Below, piece by piece: positions 8,888 to 16,954 of a stretch of 52,452 nt of DNA. The DNA lies in NCBI RefSeq assembly GCF_002259745.1, contig NZ_MWWW01000025.1:1-52452 (forward strand), given 5' to 3'. The stretch is from Bifidobacterium myosotis (GTDB taxonomy: Bacteria > Actinomycetota > Actinomycetes > Actinomycetales > Bifidobacteriaceae). How positions within the stretch are numbered: position 1 is the first letter of the stretch; each line of letters starts with the position of its first letter. The position numbers were made by a program, and so were the translations under genes. The notes beneath the pieces are model-generated. The model was not told where the DNA came from. It searched no databases and was given only the letters and a program-made list of their open reading frames with translations.

Positions 8888-9783
8888 TGTCGGGGAAGAC
8901 GAACGGCGAACAGGATTTCGACCCGGACGAACCGCATTTCTCCGACGAGGAGCTGGAAGCGGCGCTGGCCGGGTTCGAGAAGGAATTCGCGGACGATTCC
9001 TCCAATCCGGCTGCATCGCCGGAGACCGGGCATGCGGCTGACGGGGAGGATGGCGCCGACGTCGATCGAATCGGTCAGGCTGGGCCGGCTGAGCAGACTC
9101 ACCAGTCCGGTCAGATTCACCAGTCCAATCAGACCGGGCGGGATGGACAACAGGATGCCACCGGTGCCGATCAGGACGAGAAGGACGGACACCCCGCGCA
9201 GCCCGGCCAATCCGCGGATTTCGATGAGCAGGCGGCGGCGGATGCGGTGAACGAGGCCATGGCCGATGTCGTGGACCCCTCGCTCGGTTTCGACAACGAA
9301 CTGGCCGGCCTGCTCGGCAACAAGGCCAAGGTGGCGCTGATCGTCACGCGTGTGGCCTCGGCGGAGCTGCTCGCCGCGTTCTGCCAGTTGTCGGACATCG
9401 CGGCCGAATGCGTCGGTTCCAATCAGGGCGCCATCGCCGTGCTGAAGAACCTGGACGGCGACGGCCCGGAAGCGGCCGCCAAGGATCTGACCACCGTGGT
9501 CTCCGGCATGGCCGTGGTGCTTGCGGTCAACCGTGCCGACAAACTCGAGGCCACGATGTATCTGCAAGGCGAGGCGGGACAGAGTTTCGCGCCGCCCGTG
9601 CTGTTCACCTCCACGCCGCGATTCGTCGAGGACATGATGCTCGGCATCGTCACCTTGGCGCAGCTCAAGACGCAGGGGTTTGAGGTGGTGGATTCCGCAG
9701 GTCTCACCCATGACGAAGCCATGCAGGTACTGGCCAACCACACCAAGCGCGGCCGTGGGGGACGCGGCACGCGCATCGAATAG
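8887..9783 (+). CDS. Unknown acidic protein in the his gene row
   Basis: A 298-residue protein whose ATG overlaps the hisB stop, implying translational coupling. Residues 1-130 are acidic and low in complexity (Asp, Glu, Gln, Gly, Ser) and look disordered. Residues about 135-285 look folded, with alternating hydrophobic segments such as VALIVTRVAS, GMAVVLAVNRADKLEAT and DMMLGIVTLAQLKTQGFEVV. The tail is basic (KRGRGGRGTRIE). There is no signal peptide or membrane segment. I do not recognise the family. Its place between hisB and hisH suggests shared expression, not a proven histidine role. Confidence 0.8.
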   Translation: MSGKTNGEQDFDPDEPHFSDEELEAALAGFEKEFADDSSNPAASPETGHAADGEDGADVDRIGQAGPAEQTHQSGQIHQSNQTGRDGQQDATGADQDEKDGHPAQPGQSADFDEQAAADAVNEAMADVVDPSLGFDNELAGLLGNKAKVALIVTRVASAELLAAFCQLSDIAAECVGSNQGAIAVLKNLDGDGPEAAAKDLTTVVSGMAVVLAVNRADKLEATMYLQGEAGQSFAPPVLFTSTPRFVEDMMLGIVTLAQLKTQGFEVVDSAGLTHDEAMQVLANHTKRGRGGRGTRIE

Positions 9784-9871
9784 ACGGTCCGGGGCAACGG
9801 CGTTCGTGAACGCTCATGGACATCGTTCATAGATATGAAACGTTCATAGCAACGTGAAGGGAAGGCGGAAT

Positions 9872-10519
9872 ATGACCAAAGCGGTTGTCTTTGATTACGG
9901 ATTCGGCAACGTGCGCTCCATGGTGCGTGCGCTCGCCAATCTCGGCGTGGACACCACGCTGACTTCCGATTACCGGCAGTCGCTTGAAGCCGACGGACTC
10001 GTCGTGCCGGGCGTCGGCGCATTCGCCGCATGCATGGCGGGCTTGAAGAAGGTGGATGGCGACCGGGTTGTCTACGACCGCATCCGTGCCGGCCGTCCGG
10101 TGCTCGGTGTGTGCGTGGGGGAGCAGATCATGTTCGAACATGGTCTGGAGCATGGCGACCATGCCGATGGTCTCGGTCTGATCGGCGGATCGGTCGACCT
10201 GCTCGATGCGGATGTGGTGCCGCACATGGGTTGGGACACCATCGAAGCCGATTCGGATTCCACGCTGCTCAAGGGCGTGGAGGGTGAGCGCTTCTACTTC
10301 GTGCACTCCTATGCCGCCATGGCCGTCACGGCCGCGGACACCGCGCCGTTCTCCATCGACCTGTCCGGCTATGACGAGCATGTGAGCTGGTGCCGGTACG
10401 GGCGCTCCCGTTTCGTGGCCGCATACGAGCGCGGACCGCTTTCGGCTACGCAGTTCCATCCGGAGAAGTCCGGTGATGCGGGCGCCCAGCTGCTGAGGAA
10501 CTGGGTCGCCACGTTCTGA
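9872..10519 (+). CDS. hisH: Imidazole glycerol phosphate synthase, glutaminase subunit
   Basis: A class I glutamine amidotransferase (215 residues) that supplies ammonia to HisF. The oxyanion region [11 protein letters not shown] and nucleophile Cys in [15 protein letters not shown] are present; most HisH read GICLG here, so the Val variant is slightly unusual. The His-Glu pair is in [10 protein letters not shown]. The ATG at 9872 follows GAAGGGAAGGCGG. Its partner hisF is not in this window. Confidence 0.94.
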   Translation: MTKAVVFDYGFGNVRSMVRALANLGVDTTLTSDYRQSLEADGLVVPGVGAFAACMAGLKKVDGDRVVYDRIRAGRPVLGVCVGEQIMFEHGLEHGDHADGLGLIGGSVDLLDADVVPHMGWDTIEADSDSTLLKGVEGERFYFVHSYAAMAVTAADTAPFSIDLSGYDEHVSWCRYGRSRFVAAYERGPLSATQFHPEKSGDAGAQLLRNWVATF

Positions 10520-10577
10520 CATCGCGAGATGCGAACAGCCTGCCGGTGCGGCGGGCCCAATACGAAAGGTAATGGTT

Positions 10578-11303
10578 ATGTCATTGACTCTGCTTCCCGC
10601 CGTCGATGTGCGCGACGGCAAGGCCGTACGCCTACGCCAGGGCGAATCCGGTTCCGAGACCGACTACGGTTCGCCGTTCGACGCGGCCCGCACCTGGGTC
10701 GAGGCCGGGGCGGAATGGATACATCTGGTCGATCTCGATGCCGCATTCGGCACCGGCAACAACCGCGATCAGTTGCGCCGCATCGTCCATGAGCTGGGCG
10801 ACAAGGTGAACATCGAACTGTCCGGTGGCGTGCGTGACGACGAATCGCTGGATGCGGCGCTCGAAGCCGGCGCGGCCCGTGTGAACATCGGCACCGCGGC
10901 GCTGGAGAATCCCGACTGGACCGCCTCCGTCATCGGCAAATACGGAGATCGCGTAGCCGTCGGACTTGACGTGCGTGGCCACACGCTGGCCGCACGCGGA
11001 TGGACCCGCGAGGGCGGCGACCTGTTCGAGACCATGAAGTTCCTCGACTCCGTGGGTTGCTCCCGCTATGTGGTCACCGACGTGGCCAAGGACGGCATGA
11101 TGTCCGGTCCGAACATCGAACTGCTTCGCGAGGTGGCCGAACGCACCGATGCCAAGGTGACCGCATCCGGCGGCATCTCCAAGTTGGACGATCTCAAGGC
11201 CATCAAGGAACTCGCCGATCTCGGCGTGGACGCGGCCATTCTCGGCAAGTCCCTCTACGCCCGCGCCTTCACGCTGCAGGAGGCCCTGGAGGTGGCGAAG
11301 TAG
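10578..11303 (+). CDS. priA: Bifunctional phosphoribosyl isomerase A (HisA/TrpF activities)
   Basis: A 241-residue beta/alpha-barrel isomerase. It converts ProFAR to PRFAR in histidine synthesis, and in actinobacteria usually also performs the TrpF step. The two catalytic Asp residues are in [15 protein letters not shown] and [16 protein letters not shown]. The phosphate loops are [10 protein letters not shown] and [18 protein letters not shown] lies 8 bases before the ATG at 10578; the ATG at 10572 is too close to it. The dual function is inferred from the actinobacterial setting. Confidence 0.93.
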   Translation: MSLTLLPAVDVRDGKAVRLRQGESGSETDYGSPFDAARTWVEAGAEWIHLVDLDAAFGTGNNRDQLRRIVHELGDKVNIELSGGVRDDESLDAALEAGAARVNIGTAALENPDWTASVIGKYGDRVAVGLDVRGHTLAARGWTREGGDLFETMKFLDSVGCSRYVVTDVAKDGMMSGPNIELLREVAERTDAKVTASGGISKLDDLKAIKELADLGVDAAILGKSLYARAFTLQEALEVAK

Positions 11304-11329
11304 GCTTTTGGAAGTAGGCCTGCCCTATT

Positions 11330-11370
11330 CGGATGCAGTCCGAATCCGGGCCGGAATCCTACTGCATCCG
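11330..11370. terminator. Hairpin after priA
   Basis: CGGATGCAGT (11330-11339) pairs with ACTGCATCCG (11361-11370) around a 21-base loop. It lies 26 bases after the priA stop, ahead of the stronger hairpin at 11387-11447. Confidence 0.5.
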
Positions 11371-11386
11371 GACTGATATTCATATC

Positions 11387-11447
11387 GAAAGACCCGTGTC
11401 GGCGGCCCTGCGCGTCATCGTTTGCAGGGCCACCGACACGGGTCTTC
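11387..11447. terminator. Bidirectional terminator between priA and the DUF2252 gene
   Basis: A long hairpin: AAGACCCGTGTCGG and GGCCCTGC on the left pair with GCAGGGCC and CCGACACGGGTCTT on the right, with one small internal mismatch. It sits between two convergent genes and can end transcription from both sides. Confidence 0.85.
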
Positions 11448-11523
11448 GCGTTTGACCCGCTGGACGGAGCCGTCACGGAGCCGCTGTGGAGCCGTAGCGA
11501 AGCAACCGCCCCCGCGAGAACCA

Positions 11524-12969
11524 CTACGCGCAGGGCAGCTCACCGGATTTGAGCAGCCCCTTGAACACGGCGTAGTCCTCCTCGTTCTGCTCAGCATAGG
11601 ATACGGCGAACGAGGCGATGGACTGGTCGAACTCGTCCGTGCCACCCATGTAGTTGGCGATGGCGATGGAATCGCCGGTTCGGGCATGCGCATGGGCCAG
11701 CGCCCATGCGCACATGCGGGCCAGATCGTTGAGCCCCGACGCATTGAGGTTGTCGATGTCGATGGACCCCTTGCCGTTCCACAGCTGCCGCACGTAGTAG
11801 TCGCGCTTGCGACCGTCCTCGGCCATGAAGCTGGACCAGCCGAGCAGCACGTCCGCCGTGGACTGGATGATCTTCTGCCCCTGCACCACGCGCTCGCCGT
11901 GCGTGGCGTACTTCGAGGCGCCACAGTAGTGCTCCAGCACGGAATACGTGGCCTCTTTCATCTGGATCATCATCGGGTCGTCCATGTCGCGTGCGATCCA
12001 GATGGACGTCCATGCGCGTTGGCCCACCGATCCGACGCCCACGACCTTGCGGGCGGCGTCCTGATAGCGCAGATGGTCGAACACCATGCGGCGGTCATCG
12101 TACAGCGAATGCCGGTAGCTTTCGAACAGCGTATCGATTCGGGCCTGCAGGGCCTCGACGTCGGCGTAGTCGTCAAGCTGGTTGATTGGCACCAGTTCCG
12201 GTGGATTCGATTTGAACCGCAGCTTGCCTCCCTCATAATGGCATAGCTTGGCCGCGGCCGCGTCATTGTCCTTGAGCAGTGCCTTCATGGCGGCCTCGCG
12301 CAGCACATGGCTGTGGGAGGAACCGTCGTTCTCGAACCGGTCCAGCGTCTCCTCCACGTCCAGATGCTCGTACCAGGCATCCAGATAGTCCATTTCGGAG
12401 AACCACTTCATCCGCGTGCGGTAGGTCTCGACGCAGTTGATCACCGCATCCCGGCGGTCGCGCTCCTTGAGCTTATTGGCCCGGCCGCAGATCTCCACGG
12501 AGACCGCCAGACGTTTGAGATCCCACTCCCAAGGGCCAATCGCCGTTTCGTCGAAATCGTTGATGTCGAACACCAGGCGGGCGGAGGGGGAGCGGAAGAT
12601 ACCGAAATTGCCGATATGCGCATCGCCGACGCATTGCACCGGGATGCCGGTCACGGGAGTCGTGGCCAGATCATTGGTCATGATGAGCACCGTGCCACGG
12701 TAGAAGGTGAACGGACTCACGCTCATACGCTTGTAGCGCAGCGGCACCAGCTCCGGTACGCGAATCGCCGACTGCTCCTCGAGCAGGCTGATGGCCTCGC
12801 GGCGTCCGGAACGTACCTGCCAGACGGCGTGGGCCTCGAGCGGGGCCTTGGCTCGGGCGGCGATGCCGGCCCGAGAACGGTCGCGTGGATTGGCGGCCTG
12901 CCTCCAGGAGGCGACGTCGACCGGCGGATTGGGGGACGGGGTGAGATGGTCTTCTGCTGCTTCGCTCAT
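11524..12969 (-). CDS. DUF2252 family protein (kinase-like fold)
   Basis: A 481-residue member of DUF2252. The region YKRMSVSPFTFYRGTVLIM, the loop QCVGDAHIGNFG and the DINDFDE segment resemble the catalytic (H-x-D-x-x-x-N) and metal (DFD/DFG) loops of aminoglycoside-phosphotransferase-like kinases. WEWDLKRLAVS follows. No substrate is known to me. I place the start at the ATG at 12969 (MSEAAEDHL); an in-frame ATG lies at 12981. It is divergent from glnA with only 96 bases between, so the two may share control. The same frame stays open far upstream, antisense to glnA, which is an effect of base composition. Confidence 0.85.
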   Translation of the reverse strand: MSEAAEDHLTPSPNPPVDVASWRQAANPRDRSRAGIAARAKAPLEAHAVWQVRSGRREAISLLEEQSAIRVPELVPLRYKRMSVSPFTFYRGTVLIMTNDLATTPVTGIPVQCVGDAHIGNFGIFRSPSARLVFDINDFDETAIGPWEWDLKRLAVSVEICGRANKLKERDRRDAVINCVETYRTRMKWFSEMDYLDAWYEHLDVEETLDRFENDGSSHSHVLREAAMKALLKDNDAAAAKLCHYEGGKLRFKSNPPELVPINQLDDYADVEALQARIDTLFESYRHSLYDDRRMVFDHLRYQDAARKVVGVGSVGQRAWTSIWIARDMDDPMMIQMKEATYSVLEHYCGASKYATHGERVVQGQKIIQSTADVLLGWSSFMAEDGRKRDYYVRQLWNGKGSIDIDNLNASGLNDLARMCAWALAHAHARTGDSIAIANYMGGTDEFDQSIASFAVSYAEQNEEDYAVFKGLLKSGELPCA

Positions 12970-13065
12970 GGGAACCACCATAACCCAATGACGGGCCGCG
13001 AGGCGCGCAACATTCCGTGGGATGTTAACGCCGGTCGTAACACGGCTATGGAACGATAGGCGATT

Positions 13066-14403
13066 ATGGATAAACAGCAGGAGTTTGCGCTGCGCACGGT
13101 CGAGGAACGCGACGTGCGCTTCATTCGTCTTTGGTTCACGGATGTGTTGGGAACATTGAAATCCGTGGCTATCGCTCCCGCGGAGCTGGAATCCGCATTC
13201 GAGGAGGGGCTCGGGTTCGACGGTTCCGCCATCGAGGGCATGACCCGCGTATCCGAAGACGATATGATCGTTCACCCGGACCCCTCCACCTTCCAGATTT
13301 TGCCGTGGCGCGGCGGTCCTCAAGGAACCGCACGTATGTTCTGCGACATTCTGACGCCTGATGGCGAGCCGTCGCTCGGCGATCCGCGCCATGTGCTCAA
13401 GCGCGCGCTCGCCAAGGCCAAGGAGAAGGGATTCACGTTCTACGTGCATCCCGAGATCGAGTTCTACCTGTTCGAAAGCCAGACCGACTGGTCCAAGGCA
13501 CCGACCCCGATCGACGAGGGCGGCTACTTCGACCATGTGCCGCGCAGCCCCGGCATGGACTTCCGCCGCGCCACCGTGAACATGCTCGAGCAGATGGGCA
13601 TCTCGGTGGAGTACTCGCACCATGAGGCGGGTCCGGGACAGAACGAGATCGATCTGCGCTACGCCGATGCCCTCACCACGGCGGACAACATCATGACCTT
13701 CCGCACGGTCGTCAAGGAGATTTCGCTGGAGCGCGGCATCCACGCCAGCTTCATGCCGAAGCCTCTGGCCGACGCCCCCGGCTCCGGCATGCACACGCAC
13801 CTGAGCCTGTTCGAAGGCGATTCCAACGCCTTCTACGAGGCTGGCCAGGAGTTCAACATGTCGCTCACGGCACGCCAGTTCGCCGCCGGCATCCTGTACC
13901 ATGCGGCGGAGATCTGCGCGGTGACCGACCAGTACGTCAACTCGTACAAGCGCCTGTGGGGCGGCAACGAGGCGCCGAGTTACATCTGCTGGGGCCACAA
14001 CAACCGGTCCGCGCTGTTGCGCATCCCGCAGTACAAGCCCGGCAAGGGCAACTCCGCGCGCATGGAGTTCCGCGCCCTCGACCCGGTCGCCAACCCGTAC
14101 CTCGCCTACTCGGTGCTGCTGGCCGCGGGCCTCGACGGCATCGACAAGCAGATGCAGCTGGGCGAACCCACCAGCGACGACGTCTGGGAGCTCACCGACG
14201 GCGAACGTCAGGCCATGGGCATCCAGCCGCTGCCGCGCTCGCTGGACGAGGCGCTCAAGATCATGGAGAAGTCCGACTTCGTGGCCGATGTGCTCGGCGA
14301 GCACGCCTTCGGCTACTTCCTGAGCAACAAGCATCAGGAGTGGGAGGAGTACAACCACCAGGTCACGCCGTACGAGCTCAAGAAGTACCTGCCCAAGCTG
14401 TAA
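13066..14403 (+). CDS. glnA: Glutamine synthetase, type I
   Basis: Makes glutamine from glutamate, ammonia and ATP; a dodecamer in the cytoplasm. The 445-residue length fits the shorter GSI group. Visible motifs are GFDGSAIEGM, the metal-site glutamates in HPEIEFYLF and HEAGPGQNEID, the ATP motif MPKPLADAPGSGMHTHLSL, and CWGHNNRSALLRIP with ARMEFRALDPVANPYLA. I see no NLYDLP-type adenylylation site near the C-terminus, so control by GlnE is unlikely for this copy. A GTTAAC...GTAAC pair lies upstream near 13024-13040, loosely like a nitrogen-regulator site but not firm. Confidence 0.95.
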   Translation: MDKQQEFALRTVEERDVRFIRLWFTDVLGTLKSVAIAPAELESAFEEGLGFDGSAIEGMTRVSEDDMIVHPDPSTFQILPWRGGPQGTARMFCDILTPDGEPSLGDPRHVLKRALAKAKEKGFTFYVHPEIEFYLFESQTDWSKAPTPIDEGGYFDHVPRSPGMDFRRATVNMLEQMGISVEYSHHEAGPGQNEIDLRYADALTTADNIMTFRTVVKEISLERGIHASFMPKPLADAPGSGMHTHLSLFEGDSNAFYEAGQEFNMSLTARQFAAGILYHAAEICAVTDQYVNSYKRLWGGNEAPSYICWGHNNRSALLRIPQYKPGKGNSARMEFRALDPVANPYLAYSVLLAAGLDGIDKQMQLGEPTSDDVWELTDGERQAMGIQPLPRSLDEALKIMEKSDFVADVLGEHAFGYFLSNKHQEWEEYNHQVTPYELKKYLPKL

Positions 14404-14482
14404 GCGTGATCTGACGCCGTGGGGCGTCGTCCATCCGCAGGTTTCGGATGGGAATGTTGCGGTGGCTCACCGCATGGAAGTG

Positions 14483-14514
14483 ATATGGCATCGGCCGAAA
14501 GGCCGGTGCCATAT
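14483..14514 (+). terminator. Long GAAA-loop hairpin after glnA
   Basis: A 14-bp stem, ATATGGCATCGGCC at 14483-14496, pairs with 14501-14514 (one T-G wobble) around a GAAA tetraloop. GTCGTTTGG follows. It lies 80 bases after the glnA stop. A smaller GACGCC-GTGG-GGCGTC hairpin occurs at 14413-14428. Together they probably end the glnA message. Confidence 0.7.
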
Positions 14515-14629
14515 GTCGTTTGGCGGACGGGCGGCGGCATGGCGGCGTGTCACGGGCCTCGGTTGTAGGCATCGGCCAATAGCATGCAACACGAACAGGA
14601 GTACGAACAGGAGTAAAGGAGTGCTCAGA

Positions 14630-15877
14630 ATGGCCGATATCCAGTCCGCTGCATCCACGGCATCCGCTGCATCCCAGAATGGCGGTCGTGGGGACCGGTT
14701 CTTCACCCTACCGGTCAATATCCTGATCTTCGCGAGCTTCATGCTGGGCCTGAGCGAATTCGTGGTGGTCGGCATCCTGCCGGACATCGCCTCCGGGCTC
14801 GGGGTCTCCGAGGTGACGGTCGGCAATCTGGTGGCCATCTTCGCGTTCGTCTATGCGCCATGCACGCCGCTTGGCTCGGCGCTGAGCGCACGCTTCCCGC
14901 GCTTCGCCACCTATTTGACGCTGATGGGCGTGTTCCTGCTGGGCAACATCCTGTGCGCCTTCGCCCCCAACTATCCGGTGCTTCTGGTGGCGCGTCTGCT
15001 CATCGCGTCCGTCTCCGGCACGCTGGTGGCCATCGCGATGACGTTCGCGCCGGATGTGACGCAGGACAAATACCGTACCAAGTTCATCGCGTGGGTGTTC
15101 TCGGGTTTCTCCATCGCCTCCGTGGTGGGCGTGCCCATCGGCACGTCGATTGCCAACATCTTCGGCTGGCGTTGGACCTTCCACATGATCAACGTGCTGA
15201 CCGTCATCCTGCTCATCGCCATGTTCATAGTGCTGCCGCGCAACAGCCACATCATCAAGGTCGGCTTCCTCTCCCAGTTCCGTCTGTTCTTCGACCGGCG
15301 CATCCATCTGGGCGTGCTGGCCGTGGTGTTCGGTGCTGCGGCAAGCTACGTGTTCTACACCTATCTGACTCCGATCATGCGCGACGAGATCCACCTGCCG
15401 GAACGCTATGTCAGCCTCGGACTGGTGGTGTACGGCGTGGCCTGCCTCATCAGCAACCTGACCGCCGGCAAGCTCGCCGAGCACGGTAGGGGAGTGGAGC
15501 CGCTCTACCATCTGCGCTGGGTGTTCCTCGCCCACGCCGTGCTGCTCGCCTCGCTGGCCGCAGCCCACTGGATTCCCGTCTACGGCGCGGTGCTGCTGGT
15601 GGCGCTTGGTCTGCTCATGTACCAGTTCAACGCATCGTCGCAGGTGCTGTACATGGACGTGGCCGCCCAATCCCATCCGGGGTCGATGAACCTCGCATCA
15701 TCGCTCAACTCGATGTCCTTCAACATCGGCATCGCCATCGGTTCCGCGGTGGGTGGCGTGGCCAACGACTCCCTTGGCCTGACTTGGCTCGGACCGGTCG
15801 GCGCCGTCTTCGCCCTGCTCGCCATGGTGGTGACCATGGCACTGCGCCCGTATGTCGGGCAGCGTCCTGAGCGGTGA
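14630..15877 (+). CDS. MFS transporter, DHA1-type drug or sugar exporter
   Basis: A 415-residue, 12-helix major facilitator of the AraJ/Cml type. The first helix reads NILIFASFMLGLSEFVVVGILPDIA, typical of this branch. LLVARLLIASVSGTLVAIAM and GVPIGTSIANIFGWRWTF are the motif C-like and loop regions of drug:proton antiporters. Start at 14630, 8 bases after AAAGGAG; the longer frame upstream has no family match. It probably exports a small hydrophobic molecule or sugar; the substrate is unknown. The stop codon lies inside a 12-bp tandem repeat. Confidence 0.88.
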   Translation: MADIQSAASTASAASQNGGRGDRFFTLPVNILIFASFMLGLSEFVVVGILPDIASGLGVSEVTVGNLVAIFAFVYAPCTPLGSALSARFPRFATYLTLMGVFLLGNILCAFAPNYPVLLVARLLIASVSGTLVAIAMTFAPDVTQDKYRTKFIAWVFSGFSIASVVGVPIGTSIANIFGWRWTFHMINVLTVILLIAMFIVLPRNSHIIKVGFLSQFRLFFDRRIHLGVLAVVFGAAASYVFYTYLTPIMRDEIHLPERYVSLGLVVYGVACLISNLTAGKLAEHGRGVEPLYHLRWVFLAHAVLLASLAAAHWIPVYGAVLLVALGLLMYQFNASSQVLYMDVAAQSHPGSMNLASSLNSMSFNIGIAIGSAVGGVANDSLGLTWLGPVGAVFALLAMVVTMALRPYVGQRPER

Positions 15878-15908
15878 GTCGGATGGTGAGCCGGATGGTG
15901 AGCCGGAT
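15873..15908. repeat. 12-bp tandem repeat, three units
   Basis: GGTGAGTCGGAT followed by two units of GGTGAGCCGGAT. The repeat covers the stop codon of the MFS gene and the start of the gap before the convergent gene. It may vary in copy number between strains. Confidence 0.85.
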
Positions 15909-15934
15909 GGCGTGGATGATGTGGCGCGTCCTCG

Positions 15935-16954
15935 TCAGGCGCGCGGCGAGCCGAACCAGCCGGAGTAGATGAGATCGAAATTGCGGTTGCCGTAGCTGGA
16001 GCAGGCGTCGCCCGTGCCGTTGCCGGCGGCCAGCGCGGCCACGTTCGGCTGGTAGGGCGTATAGATGTAGAGCAACGCCGTGGCCTTGTTCTCGATATAC
16101 ACCTCGCTGCCGCCACACGCCTGGTCCGGATGGTACCGGATGTAGTTGAGACTGTTCGCCCGGTAGCCGTACCGGTCCTCGTTCGCCAGATAGTAGCGGT
16201 AACGTTTCGCCGCGCCATACACCTGTCTGGCGAAACCGTCATACGCCGGATCGCAGTCGGCGGTGTCCGGGCAGTTGAGGCCCATCGCCGAACGGAGCTG
16301 GAACGCGTCCGGATCGACGGCGGTCACCAGATGCTGCTCCTTCTGCAGCACGGTGAGCAGCACCTTCTGACTGACGCCGCAGGCCGCGCCGGCACGGGCG
16401 ATGATGGCCGCCGCCGACTGCCCACGCGCGCCGGTGAAATCCTCGCACAGGCCTTCACCCGATTCGCTTGCGGTATCGAACGTCATGGTGGCAAGGGAGC
16501 CGCCCTGGGCGTCAAGAAACGATTGCACCTCGGCCTCGCTCATCGCGGAACCGTTGAAGAACTGGCCGTCCGAAATGATGTTGCCGGGGTTGAACCCATA
16601 GGTCTTCGCCATCTCCAGCTGGGCCTTCTCGGCGGCGATGACCGCGCCGCGCCAACGTACGAAACGCACCGCCGCGATGACGAGCGCGACGACGGCGATG
16701 ACCGTCACCGTGGGGATGAGCACCATCCTCAGTCGCGTGCGCCAGTTCGCGCGGCGCCACGCACGGGCCAGCGGACCGGCTTTACGGCGGCGACGCGATG
16801 ATTTCGGTCGTGAAGTTTGTCGCCGTTTCCGCACGGTTCCGGCGTTCCCGGTACGGGTCGCGCGGGCCTTGCCTTGCCGGGAGGCCGCCGTTGACTGCTT
16901 CCGCTTTCCGGCGGACGACGAGCCGGTACCGCCTCCATGCCCGCGCCCGCTCAC
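15935..16954 (-). CDS. Membrane-anchored cell-wall (hemagglutinin-related / lytic-type) protein
   Basis: A 339-residue protein. Residues 1-75 are very basic (Arg, Lys, Ser) and presumably cytoplasmic. One membrane helix follows (about 77-99, MVLIPTVTVIAVVALVIAA). The outer part (about 150-339) matches the actinobacterial family described as hemagglutinin-related: KVLLTVLQKEQHLVTAV, LNCPDTADCDP, YIENKATALLYIYTPYQPN and GDACSSYGNRNFDLIYSGWFGS. LQKEQ has the look of a transglycosylase catalytic Glu, but I cannot confirm activity. Its GTG overlaps the hrpA stop (GTGA), so translation is probably coupled. Confidence 0.8.
   Translation of the reverse strand: MSGRGHGGGTGSSSAGKRKQSTAASRQGKARATRTGNAGTVRKRRQTSRPKSSRRRRKAGPLARAWRRANWRTRLRMVLIPTVTVIAVVALVIAAVRFVRWRGAVIAAEKAQLEMAKTYGFNPGNIISDGQFFNGSAMSEAEVQSFLDAQGGSLATMTFDTASESGEGLCEDFTGARGQSAAAIIARAGAACGVSQKVLLTVLQKEQHLVTAVDPDAFQLRSAMGLNCPDTADCDPAYDGFARQVYGAAKRYRYYLANEDRYGYRANSLNYIRYHPDQACGGSEVYIENKATALLYIYTPYQPNVAALAAGNGTGDACSSYGNRNFDLIYSGWFGSPRA

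Noticed and set aside
12970..14358. Continuation of the DUF2252 frame upstream, antisense to glnA
   Set aside because: The predicted residues match no DUF2252 N-terminus, and the family start at 12969 is complete. It is a composition effect.
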